Assembly (NCBI GenBank): GCA_031551125.1
Contig: JAVBOB010000001.1
Location: 62,001 to 126,000, forward strand
DNA: 64,000 bases
From: JAIRNF01 sp031551125
GTDB taxonomy: Bacteria > Bacteroidota > Bacteroidia > Bacteroidales > UBA932
Reading direction: 5' to 3'
Shown: positions 8,457-17,453 of the stretch, piece by piece
Numbering within the stretch: the stretch's first letter is position 1
Layout: each line of letters starts with the position of its first letter
Position numbers and translations under genes: made by a program
The notes under the pieces: generated by a model
Told to the model about the DNA's origin: nothing
Database searches by the model: none
What the model saw: only the letters and a program-made list of their open reading frames with translations

Positions 8457-9434
8457 ATGGAAAAAACAGTACAAGATATCTACACGCCGGTAGCGGATGA
8501 GATGTTGACGTTTAAACGCTTTTTTAAAGATAGCCTTCTTTCGCAAGAACCTTTGCTGCGCGATGTTACCGAATACCTGAGCCAAAGTGAAGGGAAGCAG
8601 CTTAGACCGCTATTGGTTCTTCTTTCAGCAAAAATGCATGGTGAGATATGTAGCTCAACTTACATTGCCGCCACGGCTATTGAAATGGTACATACGGCAA
8701 CGCTCATTCATGATGATGTGGTAGATAGCTCTGACGAGCGGAGGGGACGACGGGCCGTACATGTTGCATGGACACCGCAAGTAGCTATACTTGCCGGAGA
8801 TTATCTGCTATCAAAAGCCCTGCATATTACTACCGAAAATTCGGAGTTTGAGCTGCTGAAGCTGGTTACCCAATCGGTAAAGGAGATGAGCGAGGGCGAG
8901 CTGGTACAGCTGGCAAAAGCACAGTCGTTAGATACTACCGAGGAGGACTACTTGAACATCATCTATAAGAAAACAGCTTCACTTATTTCTGCTTGTGCCG
9001 CCACAGGTGCAAGATCGGTAGGTAAAGATGATAATTGTGTGAATACCATGAAAAAAGTAGGCAAAAACATAGGTTTGGCCTTCCAGATACGCGATGATAT
9101 TTTTGACTACGAATCAAACAACCTGATAGGTAAACCTGTTGGCAACGATATTAAGGAGCATAAGCTTACTTTACCGCTGATATACGCACTTAAAAAGGCT
9201 GACGATAAAACTCGAGAATACATACTTAACTGTTTGCAAACTAACAATAATGAAGCTGAAAAAATAGCCGAAATAGTTAGCTTTGTTCGTAAGAGCGGTG
9301 GCGTTGAATATGCCGAAGAGGTTATGCAACGCTACTGTGATGAAGCTACAATGCTACTCCAAAAGTATGAGGAAAGCGAAGCCCGCAACGCGTTGCTGGA
9401 GTTTGTTCAGTTTACCGCTTTCCGTAAAAGTTAG
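8457..9434 (+). CDS. Polyprenyl diphosphate synthase
   Basis: This 325-residue all-helical trans-prenyltransferase has the first Asp-rich motif DDVVD at 86-90 and the second (DDIFD) at 213-217, plus GKQLRP near the N-terminus. It condenses isopentenyl diphosphate onto an allylic diphosphate; length and motifs suit a long-chain (octaprenyl or similar) synthase for quinone side chains, but chain length is not certain. It is co-directional with the LOG gene and a small lipoprotein. Confidence 0.93.
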   Translation: MEKTVQDIYTPVADEMLTFKRFFKDSLLSQEPLLRDVTEYLSQSEGKQLRPLLVLLSAKMHGEICSSTYIAATAIEMVHTATLIHDDVVDSSDERRGRRAVHVAWTPQVAILAGDYLLSKALHITTENSEFELLKLVTQSVKEMSEGELVQLAKAQSLDTTEEDYLNIIYKKTASLISACAATGARSVGKDDNCVNTMKKVGKNIGLAFQIRDDIFDYESNNLIGKPVGNDIKEHKLTLPLIYALKKADDKTREYILNCLQTNNNEAEKIAEIVSFVRKSGGVEYAEEVMQRYCDEATMLLQKYEESEARNALLEFVQFTAFRKS

Positions 9435-9439
9435 AAGAG

Positions 9440-9691
9440 ATGAAAGCAACAAAAGTATATACTATAACAGCGCTCTTTACCTTGGTGTTGCTTAGCCTGC
9501 CCATTGCTTGTACCACCGACTCGGAGGCCGATGCCGAAGCGTTAGCCAGACGAATGTGCAACTGTGATAAGATTGATGATATTCAAAAGAGGGAAAGCTG
9601 CATAGATAAGGTTATGTATGAAGTGGACTTGCACTCCAACGACCCTGCTTTTATGACTGCTTTTAATAATGCAGCACAAGCCTGCTACTAA
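9440..9691 (+). CDS. Small cysteine-containing lipoprotein, unknown function
   Basis: This 83-residue product starts 5 bases after the polyprenyl synthase stop. It has a lipoprotein signal (ITALFTLVLLSLPIAC, with lipobox cysteine 24). The short, acidic mature part contains CNC, ESC and QAC cysteines. Tight spacing suggests co-transcription. I do not recognise the family. Confidence 0.65.
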   Translation: MKATKVYTITALFTLVLLSLPIACTTDSEADAEALARRMCNCDKIDDIQKRESCIDKVMYEVDLHSNDPAFMTAFNNAAQACY

Positions 9692-9712
9692 TCAAGCCAT
9701 AGTATTAATATA

Positions 9713-9777
9713 CAATTGCGAGCAAAGCGAAGCAATCTTCTTTTTCAAGAGATTGCTTCGCTTTGCTCGCAATGACG
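9713..9777. repeat. REP-like palindrome
   Basis: Two near-complementary arms of ATTGCGAGCAAAGCGAAGCA type meet around TTTTTCA. It lies between the convergent lipoprotein and MsrBA genes, where it could also act as a terminator. Confidence 0.85.
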
Positions 9778-9825
9778 GTAATTTGAACGTCACAGCAATG
9801 ACGCTTTTATTATGGTATTCTTTTG

Positions 9826-10740
9826 CTAAAACCGTTTTGTATAGAAATGGCAATACGGTTCTTTATGATTCTTATCGTAGTAGTTCTGGTGATAATCTTC
9901 GGCTTTCCAAAAGGTGCCAGCCGGAACCACAGCAGTAGCAACATCCATACCCTTACGATACAGGATTTGTATTAGCTCCTCGGCTATTTTCTTTTGCTCG
10001 TCATTCACATAGAAAACTTCGCTACGGTATTGCTCGCCAATATCAGGCCCCTGACGGTTTACCTGTGTAGGGTCATGTATTTCAAAAAACAGCTTGGCCA
10101 GCTCCTCGTATGAGGTTTGCAACGGGTCATATTCAACCTCTATAACTTCGGCATGGCCGGTAGTATTGGTACAAACCTCCTTGTAAGTAGGGTTATTTGT
10201 TTTTCCACCCATGTAGCCAACGGTAGTTTCTACTACACCTTTAGCCCGTTCAAAGTAGTACTCAACGCCCCAGAAGCATCCGGCGGCAAAGTAGGCTTTT
10301 TCTACATTCATATCTTTCAATGGTACAAAGTTTAACGAAATGGAGTTTACGCAGTAGCGTGTATCTTTTGGAGTAAAATGCTCGCCGATAAAAACGTGTC
10401 CTAAGTGGGCACCACAACGATTACAGGTAATTTCGGTTCGCATACCGTCAGCATCGGGAGTGCTTTTTACCGCACCGGGAACTTGGTCGTCAAAGCTAGG
10501 CCAGCCACATTCGGAGTCAAACTTATCAGATGCGCGAAACAGTATGGCATTACAATGCTTACACAGATATACACCTTTACCTTTAAAATCGTAGTATTTG
10601 CCTGTAAACGGGTATTCGGTTCCTTTATGTATAATTACCCGTTCCTCTTCCGGCGTAAGAGGGTTGAGCTTAACAGTTTGTTGCGCATTACTTCCCATAG
10701 CAAGTAGTATAAGGATGAGACTTTGTAAAACACTCTTCAT
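9826..10740 (-). CDS. msrAB: Exported bifunctional methionine sulfoxide reductase B/A
   Basis: This 304-residue protein has a signal peptide (MKSVLQSLILILLAMG). An MsrB domain follows, with zinc cysteines C60, C63, C106 and C109 and catalytic C130 in RYCVNSISL. Then comes an MsrA domain starting near residue 148, with catalytic C155 in GCFWG. It reduces both methionine sulfoxide diastereomers and should repair envelope proteins. The order is MsrB before MsrA. It is probably last in a unit with TsaC and a thioesterase. Confidence 0.95.
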   Translation of the reverse strand: MKSVLQSLILILLAMGSNAQQTVKLNPLTPEEERVIIHKGTEYPFTGKYYDFKGKGVYLCKHCNAILFRASDKFDSECGWPSFDDQVPGAVKSTPDADGMRTEITCNRCGAHLGHVFIGEHFTPKDTRYCVNSISLNFVPLKDMNVEKAYFAAGCFWGVEYYFERAKGVVETTVGYMGGKTNNPTYKEVCTNTTGHAEVIEVEYDPLQTSYEELAKLFFEIHDPTQVNRQGPDIGEQYRSEVFYVNDEQKKIAEELIQILYRKGMDVATAVVPAGTFWKAEDYHQNYYDKNHKEPYCHFYTKRF

Positions 10741-10787
10741 AGCACACTTAATAGTTTACCTATTAAACAGCTGAGTGGAATAAAAGC

Positions 10788-11186
10788 TTAAACAAAATCC
10801 TCCTTCTTTGCTCGCTCCCGCCATTCATCAGGTATAACGAATGATTGTCCGGTTTGAACGTCAAAGGCCGACATTACGCTGCGACTTTCTACCCTAATCG
10901 CGCCTTGGTTATCTACTATACGTTGCAGCATTTTCAGGCTGCGACTACCCACTTCCGTAATGGTGGTTTGTACATGTACCATGTCGCTCAGAAAAACGGG
11001 TTTAAAAAAATCACTTTCAACATGTACTATTACCAGTGTACGACCTTTCCAATTATTTCTGTCGCCAATAAGCTTGTTCAAACAGTCGAGACGTCCTATA
11101 TCGAAGTACTGGCTATACTTGGAGTTGTTAACATGCCCCAGCATGTCTATATCGCTAAAGCGAAGTTGAATCGGACTAATAATCAT
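10788..11186 (-). CDS. Acyl-CoA thioesterase, 4HBT/YbgC-FadM family
   Basis: This 132-residue hotdog protein has the 4-hydroxybenzoyl-CoA thioesterase signature RFSDIDMLGHVNNSKYSQYF (residues 9-28), with the catalytic aspartate within it. It hydrolyses acyl-CoA esters; the substrate is unknown. Its start is 4 bases after the tsaC stop, so translational coupling is likely. Confidence 0.9.
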   Translation of the reverse strand: MIISPIQLRFSDIDMLGHVNNSKYSQYFDIGRLDCLNKLIGDRNNWKGRTLVIVHVESDFFKPVFLSDMVHVQTTITEVGSRSLKMLQRIVDNQGAIRVESRSVMSAFDVQTGQSFVIPDEWRERAKKEDFV

Positions 11187-11190
11187 TCTT

Positions 11191-11778
11191 TCACTCTCTT
11201 ATTACTTCTACTTCGCCCTTCAAGCCCAGCTTAATGATGGATGAGGGCTTGAATGTTGGATGGCCTTCAAACTGTGGGTTTACCACGAAATCAACACCAT
11301 TAATAATTTCTTTTGCCACTTCGCTCAACCGCTTAGGCGCTACTTCTCCGGATATGTTGGCGGAAGTAGAAACAATAGGACGGTTAAGACCCCGAATCAA
11401 CAGCTGGCAAAGCTCATGCTTGCAAACACGAATACCAATACTTTTATCTTCGGCTATCAAGCTATCGGGAAGGTTAATAGCATCGGGGTAAATAATGGTT
11501 AGCGGCGATTCTGATAGGTCAATTAAATCGTTAGCCAGCTCCGGAAATTCACGGATATAGCGAGATATACGGTTAGGCCCATCTACCAGTAGCAGCATGC
11601 TTTTGCTCTCAGCTCGCTTTTTCAGCTGATAGATGCGGTCTATGGCTTCCGGTCGGGTAGCATCACAACCTATACCCCAAACCGTATCGGTAGGATACAA
11701 AATAACTCCTCCTTTTTTCAGCACTTCAAGCGCTTTGCTCACTTCGAGCCGTATGGCTTCATCAACTTTTTTTTGCAT
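11191..11778 (-). CDS. tsaC: L-threonylcarbamoyladenylate synthase (YrdC/Sua5 domain)
   Basis: The product is about 195 residues from ATG 11778. It has the YrdC fold: YPTDTVWGIGCDATRPEAID, then KKRAESKSMLLLV, SSPLTIIYPD and RPIVSTSANISGE. It makes threonylcarbamoyl-AMP for the t6A37 modification of tRNA. An upstream TTG at 11802 overlaps a promoter box and is unlikely as a start. It leads a unit with a thioesterase and MsrBA. Confidence 0.93.
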   Translation of the reverse strand: MQKKVDEAIRLEVSKALEVLKKGGVILYPTDTVWGIGCDATRPEAIDRIYQLKKRAESKSMLLLVDGPNRISRYIREFPELANDLIDLSESPLTIIYPDAINLPDSLIAEDKSIGIRVCKHELCQLLIRGLNRPIVSTSANISGEVAPKRLSEVAKEIINGVDFVVNPQFEGHPTFKPSSIIKLGLKGEVEVIRE

Positions 11779-11799
11779 GGCTACTTGTTGAATAATGAA

Positions 11800-11807
11800 C
11801 AAATATA
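11800..11807 (-). promoter_or_regulatory. -7 promoter box for tsaC unit
   Basis: The minus strand reads TATATTTG (TAnnTTTG), about 22 bases before ATG 11778; this decides the tsaC start. Confidence 0.5.
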
Positions 11808-11930
11808 GTGAAAGCCGAGCGGCAAATCAAGCTTGCTTGAAATTTGCCCGATGCGCATCCTATATTCTTCAAATATACGAAAATATTAAGTGGGTTGTTT
11901 GTTGTATCTGATAGTTAAAGAACCGCTATA

Positions 11931-11993
11931 CGCCATTGCAAGCGAAGCAATCTGTTCAATTATACAGATTGCTTCGCTTCGCTCGCAATGACA
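11931..11993. repeat. REP-like palindrome
   Basis: GCCATTGCAAGCGAAGCAAT pairs with the arm ATTGCTTCGCTTCGCTCGCA that precedes ATGACA. It lies 20 bases after the glycosyltransferase stop. Confidence 0.85.
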
Positions 11994-12012
11994 TATTTAT
12001 TGGGAAGATGCC

Positions 12013-13137
12013 CTAGACCAGCTCAGTGTAAACACCCCATAAGTCTTGTACTATCCGTTGTTCTCGGAAATTTTGAGCGTACTTGTAACCGTTAACTATC
12101 ATGCTGTTTCGTAGCTGTGTATCAGATAAAACGCGGAACAATGCTTCCTCCAGCTCCTTACAGCTAACAGGGTTGATATACATGCTATGAGGTCCGCCCG
12201 CTTCGGGCAGGCTTGAAGTATTTGATGTAATAACCGGAATCTTTGAGTTCAACGCCTCTAGTACGGGTATTCCAAACCCTTCAAAGACCGAAGGTAGAAC
12301 AAATACCTGTGCTTGTTGGTATATGGCCGGTAGGTCTGTGAAATCTGATTTCTGAATCAGCATTACCCTGTTCTGTAGCTGCAAGCGTTCAATTTCAGAG
12401 TTTACTTCCTTCAGGTAGTCAGTCGGACTACCAATTGCTACAAGCTTATACTCTTGCGGAACCGAAGGCAGAGCACGAATAATTGCATTCAGGTTTTTCC
12501 GCTTTTCTATTGTTCCAACGTATAAAATATACTTAGCCGGTAGCTTATACTTTTCGACAACAGCCTTTTTCTTTTCATCGCTGCAAGGCTCGTAAAACTG
12601 AGGGTCACAGCCCTGATACACCAAACGTATTTTATAATCGCTTATTCCAAAATAGTCTATAATATCTTGCTTTGTTTGCTTACTGATGGCTATAATCAAA
12701 TCCGACTCATCACATGCCGCTAGAAATTTTTTCTTGTATATCAAGCGATCAACAGCGTTATAGAACTGTGGATAGCGAAGAAATATCAAATCGTGTATGG
12801 TAACAATTGAGCGAATATTACGTCTTGCAAGCCCCGTAGGTAGCTCTCCGCTTAAACCATGAAACAGCTGTACTCCGTCATGCTTAGCATTGGACGCAAT
12901 GCCAAAAGAACGCCATGCCGATGGGTAAATCTTGTATAACCCGCAAGGTTGCTTAATGCTAATATTTTTCTGCTTGGCAAATGCGTGTTGCTTCACATCC
13001 GGCTGGTAAGGGGGAGTATATAAAATGTAACGATTATCGGGCTGGTATGCTGAAAGCATACCAATCGTCGAACGGCTATAGTTGCCTAGTCCGGTGAAGT
13101 TGCAAAATGCCCGCTTAGCGTCAAATCCCACTATCAT
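12013..13137 (-). CDS. Glycosyltransferase, GT4 family
   Basis: This 374-residue GT-B protein has a glycogen-synthase-like N-terminal domain (IRSIVTIHDLIFLRYPQFY) and the C-terminal donor site (YILYVGTIEKRKNLNAII, then VFVLPSVFEGFGIPVLEALN with the EX7E motif). It transfers a sugar from a nucleotide donor, probably to a cell-surface glycan; acceptor and donor are unknown. It stands alone, with its own promoter box and a REP downstream. Confidence 0.92.
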   Translation of the reverse strand: MIVGFDAKRAFCNFTGLGNYSRSTIGMLSAYQPDNRYILYTPPYQPDVKQHAFAKQKNISIKQPCGLYKIYPSAWRSFGIASNAKHDGVQLFHGLSGELPTGLARRNIRSIVTIHDLIFLRYPQFYNAVDRLIYKKKFLAACDESDLIIAISKQTKQDIIDYFGISDYKIRLVYQGCDPQFYEPCSDEKKKAVVEKYKLPAKYILYVGTIEKRKNLNAIIRALPSVPQEYKLVAIGSPTDYLKEVNSEIERLQLQNRVMLIQKSDFTDLPAIYQQAQVFVLPSVFEGFGIPVLEALNSKIPVITSNTSSLPEAGGPHSMYINPVSCKELEEALFRVLSDTQLRNSMIVNGYKYAQNFREQRIVQDLWGVYTELV

Positions 13138-13176
13138 TGCTAAAAATATTTAAATATTTATTGCGTTTATGTAATA

Positions 13177-13184
13177 CAAATGTA
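13177..13184 (-). promoter_or_regulatory. -7 promoter box for glycosyltransferase
   Basis: The minus strand reads TACATTTG, 40 bases before the start. Confidence 0.55.
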
Positions 13185-13283
13185 TGAAAACTATATTACA
13201 AACCTGCAAATGAAAGTAATATAGCTTAGATTATGTACTATTGGTAACAAAAAAGGAGTATTGTACTTGCCAGCTTATCAGCA

Positions 13284-14354
13284 CTATAGCGCTAAAGTTG
13301 TTATTACGGGGTAATGGTCTGATAGTGTTATCTTTTCAACCTTATAGCCAACAGCTTTCATACATTCGTCATGAAAAATGTAATCAATGCGGAAGGAGGG
13401 GAAAAACCCGCGGTAGGTGGAAGGCATACCGCTTCCGGCTGTGATAAACGAATCCTTCAGCTTTCCTCTCATGGTTCGGTAGGTATAGGAAACAGGTGTG
13501 TCATTAAAATCGCCACAAACGATAGCCGGAAAAGGCGATTCTTTTACGTGAGCCGAAATTTTATTTACTTGCTCAGCTCGCTTTATAAACGCCGATTTTA
13601 TCATTGAAGACACGTCCAGTAGCTCATCAATCCGCTCATCCTCCTTAGAAAAACGACTCAACGTTTTGGTGAAGTTAAACTTTGTGGATTGCAAATGGTT
13701 ATTGTACACCCGTATGGTTTTACCTTCAACGTTAATGTCTGCGTACAACGCAGCGTTAGCAGTGTGTGTGAAACGGAATTCTCCCTTATCAACAATAGGA
13801 TAGCGGCTGAATATAGCCAAACCAAAACGTGAACCCCTTTTAGCGATATTATAAAATATGCAATGGTAAGGCATTTTTATAAGTAGCTTGTCAAATTCAG
13901 CCTCCGTTGGTTGTTTATTGTCGTACACGCAGAACTCCTGTAAGCAAATAATATCAGCTTTTTCTTTATTCAGAAAATCGGCCACTTCGCGGTAGCTGTT
14001 TTTCTTACTGATGGCATTAAATATATGCACGTTATAGCTTACTATTTTCAGCTGTTTTTGCCCCTCCTCAGCTTTTGCCCCTCCTCCAAACTGTATAAAC
14101 GAGCCGATGTAGGGAATCCCCAGCAGCATTACTGCCAAATGCACCAAGCAAAATTTTTTACGGAAGCACAGCCAAACAATGCATAGCAGCAGGTTGACTA
14201 TCAGAAATAGCTGGAAGAACAAGCCGAAAAAGGCTATAGGCCAAAATTTAGCCGGACTGATAAATGATGAAAGGTATGATAACAGGAGTCCTACAACAGC
14301 AAGCACGCTGAGAAATAGAAGTACATACTTAGCTATTTTACGAAGCATTTTCAT
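13284..14354 (-). CDS. Endonuclease/exonuclease/phosphatase family membrane protein
   Basis: The first 100 of the 356 residues contain about three membrane segments. The rest is an EEP domain with CLQEFC near residue 146, CGDFNDTP, and a terminal SDHYPV carrying the catalytic histidine. EEP enzymes cleave phosphodiesters in nucleic acids, lipids or inositol phosphates; the substrate is unknown. It lies 15 bases after a DUF6576-like small gene and is probably co-transcribed with the rhomboid gene. Confidence 0.9.
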   Translation of the reverse strand: MKMLRKIAKYVLLFLSVLAVVGLLLSYLSSFISPAKFWPIAFFGLFFQLFLIVNLLLCIVWLCFRKKFCLVHLAVMLLGIPYIGSFIQFGGGAKAEEGQKQLKIVSYNVHIFNAISKKNSYREVADFLNKEKADIICLQEFCVYDNKQPTEAEFDKLLIKMPYHCIFYNIAKRGSRFGLAIFSRYPIVDKGEFRFTHTANAALYADINVEGKTIRVYNNHLQSTKFNFTKTLSRFSKEDERIDELLDVSSMIKSAFIKRAEQVNKISAHVKESPFPAIVCGDFNDTPVSYTYRTMRGKLKDSFITAGSGMPSTYRGFFPSFRIDYIFHDECMKAVGYKVEKITLSDHYPVITTLAL

Positions 14355-14369
14355 CTATAACAATTGTTG

Positions 14370-14597
14370 CTAAATAGTTTTCTCTTCGTCCAAAAAGCGC
14401 TTTTCGCGTTTAGTCAGGCTTTTCATGCCATACTTGGTAATCTTATCAAGTATTCGGTCTAGCTCTTTTCTATTCGCTGCACGATACTTGTTATATTCAA
14501 TATCACTACTCAGCGCTTGCTTCGATGGTTGTTTATGCTTGGGTGTAAAGCATTCCGCCACAGCATCTTTTACCCGAATAAGCAACCACCGGCACAT
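14370..14597 (-). CDS. Small DUF6576-like protein, possible tail of a lost rhomboid
   Basis: This 75-residue soluble, basic protein has LDRILDKITKYGMKSLTKRE and RFLDEE near its C-terminus. This resembles the short helical tail (DUF6576) that follows the membrane domain of many Bacteroidota rhomboid proteins. It starts 5 bases after the rhomboid stop in another frame. Many relatives carry two tandem rhomboid genes here, so this may be the surviving tail of the second copy or a split-off domain. The start choice (ATG 14597) is provisional. Confidence 0.6.
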   Translation of the reverse strand: MCRWLLIRVKDAVAECFTPKHKQPSKQALSSDIEYNKYRAANRKELDRILDKITKYGMKSLTKREKRFLDEEKTI

Positions 14598-14602
14598 AGC
14601 TA

Positions 14603-15376
14603 TTAATACCTAAACTGGTTAGACCTCTTCTCTTTTCTTCGCCACAACAAGATAAGAATGATACCAAACAGCATACCACCCACGTGTGCAAAGTGTGCAA
14701 CCGTATCGCCGGGTTGGTAAACACCCCAAACCAGCTCGACAATGCCGTATAGTATCACAAAGTATTTTGCCTTTATTTTCATGGGAGGAAACAGTAAGAA
14801 TAGAACAGTGTTCGGGAAAAGCATACCAAATGCCAACAGTACGCCAAATATTGCACCTGATGCTCCAACCATCGGTGTCGCCATCATGCTGAGCCACTCA
14901 TTTGTATATCCCAGACTTTGCGCATGCAAGTTGGCTACTTCCTTTGCAAATCCCGGTTGATTCATAAAGTTCTTTGCCTCTTCAAGCACTGCCGGAGCCA
15001 TGCTCGATTCTATTCCGTGCAGCTGTATCCATTGCACAAGTATATATACCAATGCCGCACCAACACCTGTAATAATGTAGTAGGTAAGAAAACGTTTAGA
15101 CCCTATACGTTGTTCTAGTGGGCTGCCAAATATCCATAACGCGTACATGTTGAAAAAGATATGTCCGAAATTGCCGTGCATAAACATGTAGGTAAACAGC
15201 TGATGTGGCATAAACAAAGGCGACTCGGGGTAGTACAGCGCCAAGTATTGGTACATTGGCCCTTCAAACACTTGGGTGGCCAAGAAAACCAGGAAGTTTA
15301 TGATAAGAAGATTTTTTACAATGGGGGGAATACTGCTCAAAAAACCGCCTCCATGTGGTTGGGACGAATAGTTCAT
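14603..15376 (-). CDS. Rhomboid family intramembrane serine protease
   Basis: This 257-residue polytopic membrane protein has catalytic GASGAIFG (S173) and AHFAHVGG (H231), plus the HGNFGHIFFNM segment at about 67-77. It cleaves substrates within the membrane. A hydrophilic insertion at about 122-165, between membrane segments, is longer than in minimal rhomboids. It heads a tight minus-strand cluster with the DUF6576-like and EEP genes. Confidence 0.93.
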   Translation of the reverse strand: MNYSSQPHGGGFLSSIPPIVKNLLIINFLVFLATQVFEGPMYQYLALYYPESPLFMPHQLFTYMFMHGNFGHIFFNMYALWIFGSPLEQRIGSKRFLTYYIITGVGAALVYILVQWIQLHGIESSMAPAVLEEAKNFMNQPGFAKEVANLHAQSLGYTNEWLSMMATPMVGASGAIFGVLLAFGMLFPNTVLFLLFPPMKIKAKYFVILYGIVELVWGVYQPGDTVAHFAHVGGMLFGIILILLWRRKEKRSNQFRY

Positions 15377-15475
15377 ACTGTTTGTTTAGTTCAATGATTT
15401 ATGAAGCGCTTATAAAATACCAATTATTTCAGCTACTAACTATAATTTCAAAGTTGCTCCTTGTTCAACTTTTCC

Positions 15476-15573
15476 TACCCCCAACCCCCTAAAGGGGGCT
15501 AGATTACTTGCAAACATTATAAGGCAAGCATCATTCGCATTGTAGTAAAGCCCCCTTTAGGGGGTTGGAGGTA
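15476..15573. repeat. Nested palindromic element (CCCCCTAAAGGGGG type)
   Basis: Two 25-bp terminal inverted repeats differ at one base. The left one begins TACCCCCAACCCCCTAAAGG, and each arm contains its own palindrome CCCCCTAAAGGGGG. Total length is 98 bp, with no coding capacity. It lies between mutL and the rhomboid gene. Confidence 0.8.
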
Positions 15574-15629
15574 AATAGCAATACTAGTAAAATTAACCGG
15601 CAATTTAAGTATAGCAATATCGCTCTACT

Positions 15630-17453
15630 CTATTTTAAAAATCGTTTATTTATTTCTTCAATGGCTATGGTGGTAAACGTTGGCTTACCTTCGGGACAAA
15701 GGTTAGGCACTTGGCAAGCAAATAGCCTGTCCACCAGTTCGCTCATCTCCTCTATTTTCAGTACTCGATTAATAGTAACTGCCGCAGTTTTAGCCAAGGC
15801 CAAGGCCATTTGCTCCAACCTTGTGTCAGCGGACAAGCTGCCGTTTTCTCTAAGGTCTTCAACTAGCTGATGTACCACTTTTATTGGGTCGTTAGCCTTC
15901 ATGTCAGCCGGAAGGGCATATACTACTACGCTATTTTTGCCCATACTCCGAATATCAAAGCCCAATGCTTGCAGCTCGTCCAGCACACTTTCAAGCATCA
16001 CGTAATCTGCCGGATTCAGCTCAACATGCTGAGGAAATAGCTCCGTTTGGCTCACCTCTTCACCAGTGCAAAGCGTTTGTATAAACTTTTCGAACAGAAT
16101 GCGTCTATGTGCCCGCTGCTGGTCAATTACCATTAACCCGGACTTTACGGGAGTAAGTATGTACTCACCTTTCAGCTGCATGAAAGTACGGTCTGCATAG
16201 ACTTTTTCTTCCGTGAAAAGCGGCTTATGCTCTTCCTCCTTCGGTTCAACAGCAGATACAAAGCTATCTAACCCATCATACAACGTTTGCCATCCTTGAG
16301 GAGTACGTTCTTTTGTAAATCCATCCGTGCTACGACTTGGTTTTCTTTCCTCCTCATTAAACGGGTTATACGAGTCGTCTATTTCCACACGGGGCGCATT
16401 TACATCAACATTTGGTCGCATAACAGGAATGTCAATAGCATCTGCCATATCGAAATCAATAGTAGGTGCAAGCGCAAACTTACCAATAGATTCGCGTACA
16501 GCAGCGTTCAGCACTTGCCAAATGGTTTGTTCTTCTTCAAACTTTATTTCAACTTTCGTAGGATGAATGTTTACATCTATTTTGTCGGGCTCAACATCAA
16601 AAAACAGAAAGAAGGAAGGATAGCTGCCCTGTGGGATAAGCTGGGCGTATGCGTTAGCTATTGCTTTTTGGAAGTACGCACTTTTGAAAAAACGGTTGTT
16701 AACATAAAAGTATTGCTCTCCTTGCGCTTTCTTTGCTTGCTCAGGCTTACCGATAAAGCCATTGATACTGGCAACGCTGGTGTTTACGTTTACATCAATA
16801 AGCTGCGAGCTTATACTCTTACCGAATAAGCCTACTATACGTTGACGCAGGTTTGCTTTTTGTAAACGATAAATCTCACTACCGTTATGTACCAGCGTAA
16901 ATGCCACCTCGGGATAGCCTAAGGCTACACGCTGAAACTCGGTAACAATATGTTTCAGCTCAACCGCGTCGGATTTTAGAAATTTTCGTCGGGCCGGAAC
17001 GTTGAAGAATAGGTTTTTTACAGAAAAAGCCGAGCCTTCCGGGCAAGCAATAGGTGTATGTCCAACAACCGACGAAGCATACACGCTGATATGCGTACCT
17101 ACCTCATCACTCGCTTGTCGTGTTTTAAGCTCAACTTCGGCAATAGATGCAATGGATGCCAGCGCCTCTCCTCTAAAACCGTAAGTTTGTATGGCAAACA
17201 AATCTTCGGCACTACTGATTTTGGAGGTAGCGTGTCGCTCAAAGCAAAGCCTTGCATCGGTTTCAGACATACCACGTCCGTTATCAATAACCTGAATCAG
17301 CGTTCTACCGGCATCTTTCACAATAACACTTATAGCCGTGCTTCCGGCATCAACAGCATTTTCTACCAGCTCCTTCACTACCGAAGCCGGGCGTTGGATT
17401 ACCTCTCCCGCCGCAATTTGGTTTGCTACACTTTCTGGTAAAACCTGAATCAT
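15630..17453 (-). CDS. mutL: DNA mismatch repair protein MutL
   Basis: This 607-residue protein has an N-terminal GHKL ATPase (NAVDAGSTAISV, DNGRGM, ATSKISS, YGFRGEALASI) and a C-terminal dimerisation domain. It links MutS mismatch recognition to strand removal. The endonuclease signature DQHA(X)2E is altered to DQQRAHRR, while a late CPEGKPTF resembles CPHGRP. Nicking activity is therefore uncertain. The start overlaps the preceding membrane-protein gene by four bases (ATGA), indicating coupling. Confidence 0.96.
   Translation of the reverse strand: MIQVLPESVANQIAAGEVIQRPASVVKELVENAVDAGSTAISVIVKDAGRTLIQVIDNGRGMSETDARLCFERHATSKISSAEDLFAIQTYGFRGEALASIASIAEVELKTRQASDEVGTHISVYASSVVGHTPIACPEGSAFSVKNLFFNVPARRKFLKSDAVELKHIVTEFQRVALGYPEVAFTLVHNGSEIYRLQKANLRQRIVGLFGKSISSQLIDVNVNTSVASINGFIGKPEQAKKAQGEQYFYVNNRFFKSAYFQKAIANAYAQLIPQGSYPSFFLFFDVEPDKIDVNIHPTKVEIKFEEEQTIWQVLNAAVRESIGKFALAPTIDFDMADAIDIPVMRPNVDVNAPRVEIDDSYNPFNEEERKPSRSTDGFTKERTPQGWQTLYDGLDSFVSAVEPKEEEHKPLFTEEKVYADRTFMQLKGEYILTPVKSGLMVIDQQRAHRRILFEKFIQTLCTGEEVSQTELFPQHVELNPADYVMLESVLDELQALGFDIRSMGKNSVVVYALPADMKANDPIKVVHQLVEDLRENGSLSADTRLEQMALALAKTAAVTINRVLKIEEMSELVDRLFACQVPNLCPEGKPTFTTIAIEEINKRFLK

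Noticed and set aside
9669..9938. 89-codon plus-strand frame after the small lipoprotein
   Set aside because: It translates the REP at 9713-9777 and then runs antisense into msrBA.
15630..17453. Antisense open frames inside mutL (for example 16287-16829, 180 codons)
   Set aside because: They mirror a strongly conserved coding sequence, have no family resemblance and no promoter.
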